Positions 28,801-37,353 of a DNA stretch of 64,000 nucleotides are shown here, piece after piece. Below the pieces are notes generated by a model, which made no database searches, was not told where the DNA came from, and saw nothing but the letters and a program-made list of their open reading frames with translations. Within the stretch, counting starts at the first letter, position 1. Every line of letters begins with the position of its first letter. This DNA comes from Mytilus trossulus (lineage: Eukaryota; Mollusca; Bivalvia; Mytilida; Mytilidae), in contig NC_086377.1 of the NCBI RefSeq assembly GCF_036588685.1, positions 67,214,283-67,278,282 on the forward strand, in the 5' to 3' direction. Position numbers and translations under genes: made by a program.

Positions 28801-29161
28801 GTAATTTTCCTGACTTGGTACAGGACATTATAAGAAAAAATGGTCGGTTGAACCTTGTTTTGTGGCTAGCATAAAACGCTGCATATGAATAGTGCTATCA
28901 AAATGTAAAATTAGATATTGAGAAAACCTATCGTTTTGTAATATTCGCAATTTCAAAAAAATCAACATCATGTTTGAATGTAAAATATTTACGAAGGACT
29001 CTTTACTTTTCAGTGGTCACGGGATATCAGGCATGGGTTTATTAGTGTGGATGTCGTTTGTAGCAGTTCCCTTTATGTTTGGAGGAGGAATAGCAACTTC
29101 TTTCGCTATGAAAGCTACCGGTGCATTGGAAAATTATGTGACGTCGACCGGTGCTATTTGA
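7593..29161 (+). CDS. YeeE/YedE-family (sulphur transport domain) membrane transporter, 10 exons, 427 aa
   Basis: The spliced CDS is 7593-7827, 20997-21080, 22073-22230, 22770-22818, 23531-23633, 24502-24625, 25021-25081, 26457-26626, 27304-27455 and 29014-29161. It totals 1,284 nt. Every junction is GT/AG and all phases agree. The protein has a polar cytosolic-like N-terminus (about 1-52) and roughly nine or more hydrophobic segments. It carries both halves of the family signature: GIGMALSGACPA with Cys160, and GARFASGCTSGHGISG with Cys377. Bacterial relatives such as TsuA pass thiosulfate between conserved cysteines; selenium-related roles are proposed for other members. Thiosulfate or a related sulphur species is therefore the likely substrate, by inference. 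The start ATG has an acceptable context (caacaATGG) and no upstream in-frame extension is evident. Introns and mussel repeats inside the introns argue against bacterial contamination. Confidence 0.88.
9247..9385 (+). repeat. Dispersed mussel repeat, family F
   Basis: It contains 'accgaactcc', 'aaacgaatgg', 'attcctgac' and 'aaaggcaaat', a diverged match to the copies at 10536-10711 and 62842-62975. Confidence 0.55.
10536..10711 (+). repeat. Dispersed mussel repeat, family F (fuller copy)
   Basis: It includes 'aaagtccattatcacatggc', 'gaatggacaagaactgtcat', 'cctgacttggtacaggcatt' and 'ggattaaacctg'. Minus-strand relatives occur at 27630-27840. I recognise it as one of the commonest short mussel repeats. 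Confidence 0.7.
13828..13860 (-). other. C-rich tract with G-quadruplex potential on the minus strand
   Basis: On the minus strand at least four runs of four or more G are separated by one- to seven-base spacers. A shorter similar tract lies at 11671-11693. Both are intronic, and no function can be read from the sequence. Confidence 0.5.
15847..15980 (-). repeat. Dispersed mussel repeat, family A
   Basis: The minus-strand reading gives 'caaagcgacaaccaccc', 'gaaggccatc' and 'ttcccgcacccgtaggtgtc'. It matches 21157-21440 and 48657-48990 at their 5' halves. Confidence 0.7.
17692..17712. repeat. (AT)n microsatellite
   Basis: About ten uninterrupted AT dinucleotides within intron 1. Confidence 0.9.
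19108..19218. repeat. Short tandem repeat of 'ggcaatcataccacatcttc'
   Basis: About four units of 26-30 bp, separated by T-rich runs of varying length. The core is the tail of family C ('cataccacatcttc'), so this seems to be an internal expansion of that element's 3' end. Confidence 0.8.
19281..19370 (+). repeat. tRNA-derived SINE head or tRNA pseudogene
   Basis: An A box (TGGCCCAGTGG) and a B box (GGTTCGTGTCC, 19350-19360) sit in the order of an RNA polymerase III internal promoter. They are about 60 bp apart, which is too long for a functional tRNA, and no clean cloverleaf could be drawn. It directly follows the family-C-like tandem tail. Confidence 0.5.
20997..21080 (+). CDS. Transporter exon 2 (residues 79-107)
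   Basis: This is an 84-bp exon behind a T-rich acceptor, and the donor is AG|GTACGT. It encodes a short connecting stretch and most of the second membrane helix (MLKVFLSAVAAG). Phase is 1 at both ends, so skipping it would keep the frame. Confidence 0.82.
21157..21440 (+). repeat. Dispersed mussel repeat, family A (near full length)
   Basis: It starts 'aaattgagaaaggaaatgg' and ends around 'gacttgggacaggcgcaaaa'. It aligns along its whole length with 48657-48990. It sits in intron 2, about 80 bp after the exon 2 donor. Confidence 0.75.
21765..22063. repeat. 26-bp minisatellite abutting the exon 3 splice acceptor
   Basis: About twelve units of 'ttcactatttttgttaacac' plus 'atacat' run up to the acceptor. 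The last unit reads into 'ttctatttcag' of exon 3. Each unit is pyrimidine-rich and carries a 'gttaacac' that resembles a branch-site context. One unit is shortened, missing about seven bases. Confidence 0.92.
22073..22230 (+). CDS. Transporter exon 3 (residues 107-159)
   Basis: It completes helix 2 (GQLCFVILSII), then a polar loop, then the glycine-rich start of the first signature (GIGMALSGA). The acceptor 'ttctatttcag' directly abuts a 26-bp minisatellite. It ends in phase 0 just before the key cysteine. Confidence 0.88.
22770..22818 (+). CDS. Transporter exon 4 (49-bp microexon, residues 160-175)
   Basis: It encodes CPAMVLIQIGTWVPNA, beginning exactly at the first signature cysteine (Cys160). 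It has a typical acceptor (ttgttgcag) and donor (A|GTAAGT). Phases 0 and 1 fit its neighbours. It is too short for ORF-based detection and was found by following the family motif. Confidence 0.85.
23280..23410 (+). repeat. Dispersed mussel repeat, family A (5' half)
   Basis: It contains 'attgagaatggaaatgggga', 'gagacaacaacccgaccata' and 'cccgcgtccttcagctcc'. It lies in intron 4. Confidence 0.7.
23531..23633 (+). CDS. Transporter exon 5 (residues 176-210)
   Basis: It encodes a membrane helix (FSLIGCLLGALVYGMIAPFI) followed by the charged loop ERLTRPKNPMEKH. It enters in phase 1 and leaves in phase 2, with the split Ser210 completed in exon 6. Confidence 0.85.
24225..24430 (+). repeat. Dispersed element, family H
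   Basis: It contains 'cttcatacgttgaaatgcca' followed by 'ctctattccgtggctcag' and 'gggtgataatctgctctatc'. A related segment at 33830-33935 has 'cttcacgttaaaatgccat' and 'ctctatcacatggctgag'. The small open frame here is part of the element. Confidence 0.5.
24502..24625 (+). CDS. Transporter exon 6 (residues 210-251)
   Basis: It encodes a hydrophobic pair of half-helices (PFFALALPMSILLGIVVFIM) and the aromatic loop EWFWPWTKDTDLIH. The donor is CAT|GTGAGT, phase 0. Confidence 0.85.
25021..25081 (+). CDS. Transporter exon 7 (residues 252-272)
   Basis: This 61-bp exon encodes RSNPASANVLTAVSWPPYAA, a polar loop leading into the second repeat half. Acceptor 'gtattttag', donor G|GTAAGT, phase 1 out. 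Confidence 0.82.
25272..26110. mobile_element. Foldback element rich in CTTAGGAC motifs (839 bp)
   Basis: The ends are inverted: the left begins 'agccgtgtcttag' and the right ends 'cattgacacggct'. Inside both arms 'cttaggac', 'tcctaag' and 'gacatgtc'-like motifs recur many times. The A+T-rich middle shows no transposase frame. This fits a non-autonomous DNA transposon with long degenerate inverted arms. It fills most of intron 7. Confidence 0.65.
26457..26626 (+). CDS. Transporter exon 8 (residues 272-328)
   Basis: It encodes a membrane helix (GIILGIIQLPLVLFV), then a loop with VGGSSAYVTVMSQWV and a lysine-bearing segment ending GNWWQ. Acceptor 'tatttcag', donor CAG|GTAAGT, phase 0 out. Confidence 0.86.
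26676..26976 (+). repeat. Dispersed mussel repeat, family G
   Basis: It contains 'tagtcagcacttcggtgttg', 'ccgtatttggcacaactttt' and 'cttatgtagacgaaacgcgc'. This order is very common in Mytilus transcripts and genomes. It occupies intron 8 just after exon 8. Confidence 0.8.
27260..27279. repeat. (TA)n microsatellite
   Basis: About ten TA units, 24 bp upstream of the exon 9 acceptor. Confidence 0.85.
27304..27455 (+). CDS. Transporter exon 9 (residues 329-379)
   Basis: It encodes VFLVCGAVIGGLISASAS and the second signature up to GARFASGCT with Cys377. The signature's Ser379 codon is split by the intron (AG|T). Reading through the donor would replace the conserved SGHG with RYI and a stop. Confidence 0.88.
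27630..27840 (-). repeat. Dispersed mussel repeat, family F (minus strand)
   Basis: On the minus strand it reads 'ctgaactccgaggaaaatgc', 'gaatggacaacatctgtcat' and 'ggattgaacctag', the same order as at 10536-10711. Confidence 0.7.
28124..28710. mobile_element. MITE-like element with terminal inverted repeats and a nested hairpin
   Basis: The left end 'taaaaggagtaggtcc' and the right end 'aacctactccttta' are inverted copies; similarity continues inward for about 35 bp. Inside, 28350-28380 ('aatgaaagtggctgcatcc') is inverted at 28441-28472 ('gcggccactttcatttt'). No coding capacity. It lies in intron 9. Confidence 0.75.
28725..28880 (+). repeat. Dispersed mussel repeat, family F relative
   Basis: It carries 'cctgacttggtacaggacat' and 'ggtcggttgaacc'. 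It follows the MITE-like element closely within intron 9. Confidence 0.6.
29014..29161 (+). CDS. Transporter exon 10 (residues 379-427, stop)
   Basis: It completes the signature as SGHGISGMG and adds the last helices (LLVWMSFVAVPFMFGGGIAT), ending in a short polar tail and TGA. This gives the family's usual C-terminal position for the signature. Confidence 0.87.
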
Positions 29162-29470
29162 TAAATTATATCTAGAACGAAGACAATTTCCGGTAGTGTC
29201 TATTTCTGGTGCTTACAACTATGCAAAATGACAGGACATGGGTAGTTTAAGTGATTTTGAAAAAAAACCCAACATTTACAGATAAAAGAATCGTTGACCA
29301 AGTTTTTACAGACCGTGCATGACCTTCATGGGTTGTCAAGGTCGTAAAATCACCATCATCATCACGTGATTGAATGTGCAATGAAATTAGTGTAACAATG
29401 ACGTTAATAATTTGCTAGAATTCATATTACTGCTAAAGGGGAGATTTTTTTTTCCGAGCAATAACATCAG

Positions 29471-29476
29471 AATAAA
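29471..29476 (+). other. Candidate polyadenylation signal (AATAAA) for the transporter
   Basis: This is the first canonical AATAAA I see downstream, about 310 bp after the stop. In such A+T-rich DNA the hexamer also occurs by chance. Confidence 0.3.
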
Positions 29477-31834
29477 TGACAAATTTTCTTTTTAGAAGAA
29501 TCCTTGACTAAAATATAGGTGTGAACAAAAACCTAGTTGTCAAGTTAAGTTAATGCAGGTAATTGCCATACAAAGTAGTCAACCACTTATTTAGTAAGAT
29601 AATTGTATTAGATTACAGAATTGAACAAATCAAATGTGCCAAATGATACTTATATTGTGATTATATCCATATTTACACATAATTATTATATCATTTTAAT
29701 TTATATATACGTGTATATATATTTTAACAAAATCAAAAGTTGTATGATTATAACACCTCATAGGAGTTTTAGTTAACCAGATTTATTTGTTATCGGCTTT
29801 TTAAACTACATATTGAAGTATTATAGAATTCCTAAACCTGAGGGAGCAAACATTCAACTTCAAGGGAGGGTCATGTTTTGTCCCCCTGAAAAATGATATT
29901 TTTCCTGCGCAAATCGCGAACAATTTTATTTAGTTTTTCAAAGCTATCGATCAGATTTTTTTCCAATATCTATCACTATCAGATATGGGAAATATGGGGA
30001 TTTAGAATATTTATTTTTGTCATCTGCTTAATCAGAATATTTTTCTCTCATAAAAATGGAGTTCATGATATTTTTTTAGAAAAAAACCTTAACCCCCATT
30101 GAAGTTAAACGGTTGTTCCCTAAGACGTTTATTTTCCTATGTAATTCTAATTCCTGCTCTGTTACTTCATTTTTTTTTATCGAACTGAATAATTTAAGGA
30201 AATTCAAATGCATTTAAGTATTCCCCGGTGCAGTAAGACACGCACCTGTTTCAATGTTTAAAAACATAGCTTATAACTTTTTTGCACTGCAACAAACAAA
30301 TTGTGTCACAAGAGAAAGTATATTATAAAATAAGTTATATGACTAGCTGTTCTATTCTGTTTTGTTTCCGTCTATATATGGGGCATTATTCCAAGACGTT
30401 GTATTAATCATCATATTTCATTATTTTTTCATTTCATTTTGTCCTTCATTTTATTTAAACTTGCCAATTTGTGTAATTTTTATTCATTGAGTTGCTCTAC
30501 ATTTCTATACAACGTCGATTTGAAAAAAATCCTTTAACAATCTAGTAGACAAATATTTCTATAACAATCAAATAGACTAACAGAAAGTTTTGAATTTAAA
30601 GTCACTAAGATTTTTGAAAACAAAAGTAAAGCATATGCCAACTTGCAAATTGTATCCCAAATTATGTAATATTCTTTTAGACAGAATAATCAAAAGAAAG
30701 GGTATCCATTTATATTGATATTCATCTGTTTGGGTAAAGGGAAGTAATCAGAGTTCCAGTTTTAATATAATTACAAATGTTTTCTTTTATTTGATGTGAT
30801 ATCCGTTTGTATACAACATATGTTTACATTTGTAGTGTTAAGAACTATTCAATATTTCAATTAAGGAACAAACAGTTTGACGGGTTGTGTTCATTTACCT
30901 TGTGTGATTCTGTTCCTGGATCATTTGTTTATTTTGTTTTTCTACATTTGTCATTTATGCTTTTTTCCTCATCGTACTTTCAATTACAATCAAATGGTTG
31001 CTCCCTTATTCAATGTGCCATACACGCTTTATAGCCCTTTTACCTCAGTTGCCAATCATTAATTTATTATTTGTAGTAACCATTTCTCAATAATATCGTG
31101 CATATTCTTGTATTTTTCTTGTAATTTTTAAACCCACCAGTTTTAACAATTAACAAATGATGTACAGACAGATGGGAAATAGGAACCATTCGATCAAACT
31201 TTCTAATGGATAACAAACTTCCCGGATGTTATACGATTGTGTAGGTTAAGGTCACACGGGTCAGACGGCAAGCTATTTTACAGCTTAACAGTTTCGGTAC
31301 TGGTTTTCGCACTTGTTAATATAAAATAAATTGTTACAGTCAAAAGGCAGTTTTTTTTTCGTCTTTTTTTTAAATTTTTTTTTATATCCCAGTTAAGAAA
31401 CATATTAAGCATATTTGATGATTTAGTTTTGGGCTCTTACTGTATTTTGTCTATAAAAATGAAAAAAAAAGTTTTAATAATCAATTTAGTTTTTGGCAGA
31501 AGAAAACGTTAAACATAATGATAAAAGTCTTACGACCAAACGCAGAACAAAAGAAAATTACTGAGCAATACACAGTTCTAAATACTAGTATAAGAAAGTA
31601 TTGTTTGTCTGATAAGTGAAACAGGTTGTGTAATATAAAAAAAGATATGCAGATATTCCATATTTTGGAAAGTCTGACGACTCAGAGGCTGACGATGATA
31701 ACGTTTAAAAACTGTTCTATTGGCTATTTATATGAAGTTTATTTTAGTACTTTACCACTTTCACTCGTTTTGATTTGAATTGTATTTTGAATTATTGTCA
31801 TTATTATGGCTAAATTTCAATTTCACAATAACTG

Positions 31835-33835
31835 CGCACATAACTGACAGATTTGTCTTGTACAATTTGGAATCACCTCAACTAACAAAAGATTTACCGC
31901 ACTTATCAACGCCTAGAAAAAATACATTTACATATCAATTTGACGATCATTTCAAACTAAGTGTAGCAGTATCATATGTTACATTTATGTGTGAACTTTA
32001 CTTGCCAATGGTATAAGGTTTTGCAATGCATTCATGATTTAGTCATATCAAGTCCAGTGTGTTTTATCATCAACAATTACAAACAAATTGAGCCATGTAC
32101 AATGAAAGTCTCTGCATACAAGCAGTATAGATTGACCTTATAGAAATACAAAATTTTGAAGGTGTTTTTATACTATTTGTAGATTGATACACAGGACCGT
32201 AGAATAATTTATATAATGTTTGAATGGACAATGTAGAGATTGTTTTTGTTATCATTGTTACAATACGACATTGTATTATATGTTGACTTTGCTATTATTG
32301 TTGATTTTCATATTAAATTTCTATATAAAGATTGCTATATTTATCTTTTTTGTTTGGAAATTGGAGTGAAAAGAAAGACACAAATGTCGTGAAAGCCATT
32401 TAACCATAGGGTAATATAACAAGAAATTATTTATTCATGTGATGCTGCTGATGCGCTTTTTCATATTTACCTTCATCCTAAACATTAAAAACTGAACATT
32501 TGAATCCAGGCATGCGTAAATACACTGCAATGGCTGTCATAGATGACCACATAGAGCATAAACTGAATAGCCAAATTTATATAAGGTCAATTGATCTGTG
32601 GGAGATGCAAAATAAGTTTCATACAAAACGCGATAGAGGCAATCAAATACCATACTCCGGGCAACAACATATATAAGTCATTATTAAGAAAATTAGTAAA
32701 ACAGGATATAAAAAAAAACCGACAAAGAAATTTAACTATCTACTAAATACTACATAGCAATCTCCCCATTCCAAATCAAACCAAATATGAAGAATGCGAA
32801 ACAGTCCCTAGTATCCTGGTTCATTCTTAAGCAGATGCTAGTTGTATAATCAATTACCACGTAACAATCCATTTGCGGGTTCTCCTAACATTACATTTTT
32901 TTTTATCTATATAAAATGTGTACACGATATAGAAACAAAGGAACATATATTTTTTATCTTCAATGTTTCCGAGATTTCTTATATTCAACTTTTCCAAGAT
33001 TAAAAAATTATAAGAAATATTCACATGTATAAAATTTGCAACAATTTATTTAATGATGGAACAATAAGAAACGTATTTTTGTTAATTTGCTTTATATTGC
33101 TTTATATTTTGAAACTAATGTTTCCTAAAACGATGTTTTTTTCGAACTGTTGTCCTTGGTTCCCATATAGATAAAAAAAAAATCAGACATAACTGACAAA
33201 TTGTTTGTCGTGTACAAACTGAAAGCACCACAACTAACAAAACATTCAACGCCATTACCAACGAGTAGAAAAAAGTATTAACATATAGATTTGACTGTCA
33301 TTTCAAACTAAGTGTAGCGTTATCATACTCACAAGATCATTATTAATTAATTTAACATTTATGTGTGAAGTTTACTTGCCAATGGTATAAAATTTTGTTA
33401 GGATTCATAATTTAGTCATATCAAGTTCAGTTTTTTTTGTCATCAAAATTTCAAATAAATTGAACCATGTACAATGAAAGATAAGTCTCTGCATACAAGC
33501 AGTATACATCTACCTTACAAAAATACACAATTTTGATGAGATATATTGTTTTCTGTTAAAGAATTTTATTTTTTGACATATATTGTTTACCACTGTAGAA
33601 GCAAGATTATGATGATTCGCTTAATGAAACAAAAAAAAAATGAACATGTAATTAAAACAAGACATTTGTCAACATCTTTATAATATTGGGAGATCTTAAA
33701 CCTGATTTCGAACTATCAAAGGTGTTTTTATATTGTTTGTAGATTGATACACAGGACCGTAGAATAATTTATATAATGTTTGAATGTAGAGATGTTTTTT
33801 GTTACCATTGTTACAATACGACATTATACTTTATT
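31835..33835. repeat. Tandem segmental duplication (two units about 1.35-1.5 kb apart)
   Basis: 31835-32285 and 33190-33835 share, in order, 'tttcaaactaagtgtagc', 'acttgccaatggtataa', 'tctctgcatacaagcagtat' and 'gattgatacacaggaccgta'. The second unit has extra insertions, for example about 150 bp before 'aggtgtttttatattg'. Neither unit keeps an open frame. Confidence 0.8.
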
Positions 33836-34078
33836 ATGCTTCACGTTAAAATGCCATATTTTGATTGGCTAATACGATGGTATTACTCTATCACATGGCT
33901 GAGCGGGTGACAAACTTTTTAAGTATTACCCTTACGTCCAAACCAATCAAAAATCGATAATAACTTTTGATGATGTTTCTAATAACGGTAGTTCACATGT
34001 CATAGCATATATTACTAAAGAATAAACGACAGGAACCCCACAATGTTTATATTGTTTGTAGATTGATACACAGGACCG

Positions 34079-34400
34079 GTGCTCCGGAAGGGTAAGCAGA
34101 TCCTGCTCCACATGTGGCACCCGTCGTGTGGCTTATGTGATAACAAATCTGGTAAATAGTCTTATTCGGTAGGTCACAGTCATGGAAGGGAAGGGTTTTA
34201 TTGTTACGAAGTAAAAAACATATCAAATATCATTTGTGAAACGGTTATTCCATAACGGTCAACCAACTCGTGATGACGTCTGAAAATTTACGAAGATGAT
34301 GAGTTCAACTTCAATTTTTGGAACTATTGGTTCCTTGTGAGCAGCAACCTTCTATCAATAAAATCATGATAGAAAATGCAAGCACAGGGAAAAAACGAGA
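34079..34400 (+). repeat. Dispersed repeat, family D
   Basis: It contains 'gggtaagcagatcctgctcc', 'catgtggcacccgtcgtgt' and 'ttattccataacggtcaacc'. A second copy is at 52145-52470 and a fragment near 26220. It is inserted directly after 'gattgatacacaggaccg', the tail of a third remnant of the preceding duplication. Confidence 0.75.
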
Positions 34401-34794
34401 TACTATTCATCATCGCAACAATATCTATCGTATTATTGTAAAGCTGTTTTTTTAATAGAACAGGAATAAGAGAAATTGGACTTTTAATAATGTTAAAATT
34501 GAAATATTTAATTACTTAAACTTAAAATAGTACCATATGTAATTAAATGTATTTTCCAATGTAGGATTAAATTACATGAGTGAACTTTGAACAAAAATAT
34601 GACGAAGATGCAAACAGTATATGTCAGAATCAAATTACTTGTTACATTTAAATCCATTGACGTTTTTGTAAATTTTTAGAATAAGTGTGTAAACAATTTC
34701 TTGCACTGTTACCTGACAAGATATTTCAGTTATTAAGGAAATAAAAGAGGGGTATAGTATTAGGAAGCCATTTTGAATTTTTTTGTTTGTTATT

Positions 34795-35862
34795 ATGGCG
34801 AAATCTATGAATAACGCTCAAACACCACTTTTGTGACAACTATGTTGTCTTCAGCCTGAAATAAAATGGAAATGTACCGAATGTAAATTATTGATGTGTG
34901 ATAATTGTAAAACCACCGTTCATTCTCGGATTAAAACTGCAAAAAAGCATAAAATCGTCACTATCCAAGAGGCAAGCAAAGCTCTTTACAATTCAGAGGT
35001 ATTTTCTCCCGTCTTTAACACATGTACAACTAATCTGCCTGGAATCCACAAACTGATTTGTGGCGCTGATGACATAATTTTCTACATGAGTATCATGAAC
35101 AGGCCGGTATATTATTTTGTAAAAGCAAAGTTATTTAAAGGTTCCTTACAAGTATTACAAAATATGGACATTGCATGTACAGATTTTGCTATCAGTCTCA
35201 TAGAAGAAATTTTATTCACTCCGCTACCTGGAACAAGACTAATTGCAATGTCAACCACTACTATGAATACGGAGACTGTACTAAATATGTCCCCGATGTT
35301 AATATTGGCAGTTCACATGAGTCAACATGGCGAACTATTAATAGGTCTTCGAGACAATGGCCAAAAGTTCCCTCTAACTGATTTTAGTAAAAGACAAATA
35401 GCTGTTTTCGGGACGGATTATAAACATAAGAAAATAGTTGAGCGAAACGATACAGGTGAAAGGTTATTTAATTATGCGAAGAGAATAACAACGGATTCAG
35501 TAAATAACATTTACGTTATAGACTTTGATGATAAGGAGCGTGGAAGAATAGTGAGCATAGACAGGAATGGCCGTAAGCGATTTGTTTACAATGGATGCGA
35601 GTTTTTCAATACAAAAAAAGCAGTCTTTAATCCCAGGGATATAGAAGTGACATCACAGGGTACGGTAATAATAGCAGACACAAAATATCATGCTTTACAT
35701 GTTCTTAATGTAAATGGAGAACTAATAGGACTACAGATCACAAAGAACCTGAATATTTTTTTATATCCATATAGCTTGAGTATAAATAATGAAGGATTTC
35801 TGTTGATTGGATCCAACGTTAACAAAAACGCAAAGATATATGCTGTGAAGTTATTACTGTAA
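34795..35862 (+). pseudogene. B-box/NHL-like gene, copy 1, with a nonsense codon at the first zinc ligand
   Basis: The frame begins ATGGCGAAATCT as in its paralogs. Codon 14, a Cys codon in copies 2-4, is TGA (34834-34836). After it the frame is open to 35862. The later B-box residues (Cys17, WKCTEC, MCDNC, VHSR, H) and the whole C-terminal half are retained. Relative to copy 2 about seven residues are missing after the B-box (near 34975-34990), without frame loss. Initiation at the ATG at 34894 would give about 322 residues with half a B-box. The long intact remainder suggests recent inactivation or a truncated but expressed protein. Confidence 0.75.
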
Positions 35863-37353
35863 AATTATAGCAAATATGAATTATGCTAATATTTCTTCTT
35901 ATTTTAAAATATTTGCGTAGTATTTAATTAAGAAAACTTGAGTAAGAATTTTTGTAATGAACAGTTCTAACCTATACATTTTTAAGCAAGGATTGCTTAA
36001 ATATGCTGCAACATTATGTGCCATATGACCACACAGGACAATTACTAGTATACCATTTCCTAATTGACTTTGCTGTTTGACAAGACAACAAGAGTATTAT
36101 TTGTCGAAGAGTCATAAATGATTGAAAAAGAAAATTCCGACATTTCCAAATGTCAATGATGTCACTACAGCTGATTAAAAGTATTTGTTCCCATGGAAAA
36201 TATATTTTTTTACTTGGGTTCTTCTTATATTCCAATGGGATTTCAAGAGAAGCTCAAAACCTTTTTAATGTAAAACAAACAAAAAAATTATCTTTTTTAT
36301 TTCTGTCCTTGAGTTGACATCAAATCTATGTCGGTAGTCAGTCCAGTAGTTAGCTGACATGAATTACCATTGATATGGTCATTATACTGAATTAACATGT
36401 TCTTGTCCAGAATATGCATTTAACTTTATGATTAGTAGCCATCCATCATCATTGAAGTTAAAATAACATCTTGCATTACTGATTTTCAAAATCTTTGCAT
36501 TCTTAAAGTGAAGTTCAAGTCCCAATTTCTTGAAACGTGATGACGATTGATGCAAATAAAAATGATATAAAATTTTGTCCTTTGCAATTAGTAATTTTGC
36601 TTTAACATGAAATAAGGATATATTGTATAATAACCAGCGTGCATGAAAGAACGGATATGTGAAATGAAAAAGAAAAAGATATGGTCTAATTGTTTATTGA
36701 AAATAAAACAATGAACGCATCAACACATTCGCAAATTTACTCTCAACATGAACGCTTTAAGCTTGTTTAAAAGAGACTAATTATAACATAGCTTGCTAGT
36801 ATAAAGACTTATTTGTTAACCTTGTTGAAATGTGTTTTTTAACCTGGTATTCATGATGAATTTATATTCATACGTAGTTTTACACTAGTAGTTTTGGCGT
36901 CCTTTATAGCATGTTGTTCGGTTTGAGCCAAAGGATCCGTGTTGAAGGCCGTACATAGACCTATAATGGTTTACTTTTATAAATTGTTATTTGGATGGAG
37001 AGTTATCTCATTGGCACTCACACCACATCTTCCTTTATCTATTAGGGTATAGGACATAGGGTTTATTGTTTACTCTAAGGTGTTCAAATTCTAATATAAT
37101 TTCTTAACCTTGATAATTGTTTCGGTATTGTTTTGGCAGAATTCAATTACTCTCATGCATGAGAAAATACATATTTGAAGTCATATAATAATATATATTT
37201 AGAAATGACTAATTAGATAATATGTATTCTTGTTCATAAGGAAGTACAACATGCAATCGGCGTCTATTTAGAAAAATATCTAAAAACTTTTTGTTTGTAC
37301 AAGACCCGTTACTGTTTTCGGAACGGATATTAAGTGGAAATCATCATTTTAAT
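35863..37353. other. Spacer between B-box copies 1 and 2
   Basis: A+T-rich sequence with a family C repeat at 36865-37045. The rest shows no gene. The 60-odd bases before 37354 are an in-frame extension without an ATG, so they are treated as 5' leader. Confidence 0.6.
36865..37045 (+). repeat. Dispersed mussel repeat, family C
   Basis: It contains 'gttcggtttgagccaaagga', 'gacctataatggtttacttt' and 'tctcattggcactcacacca', the best-preserved copy of this family in the window. Confidence 0.8.

Larger units (their letters stand above)
29162..34794. other. Intergenic region between the transporter and the B-box cluster
   Basis: The first few hundred bases are probably 3' UTR. The rest is spacer. 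Its clear structure is a pair of related segments (31835-32285 and 33190-33835), a family H fragment (33830-33935), a short third remnant (34045-34078) and a family D insertion (34079-34400). Short hydrophobic open frames at 29893-30102 and 30807-31062 show no protein features. I see nothing identifiable in 30110-31780. Confidence 0.6.

Noticed and set aside
7593-29161. Bacterial contamination or recent bacterial insertion as the source of the YeeE/YedE gene
   Set aside because: The reading frame is divided by nine GT/AG introns that contain mussel repeats, and its base composition matches its surroundings.
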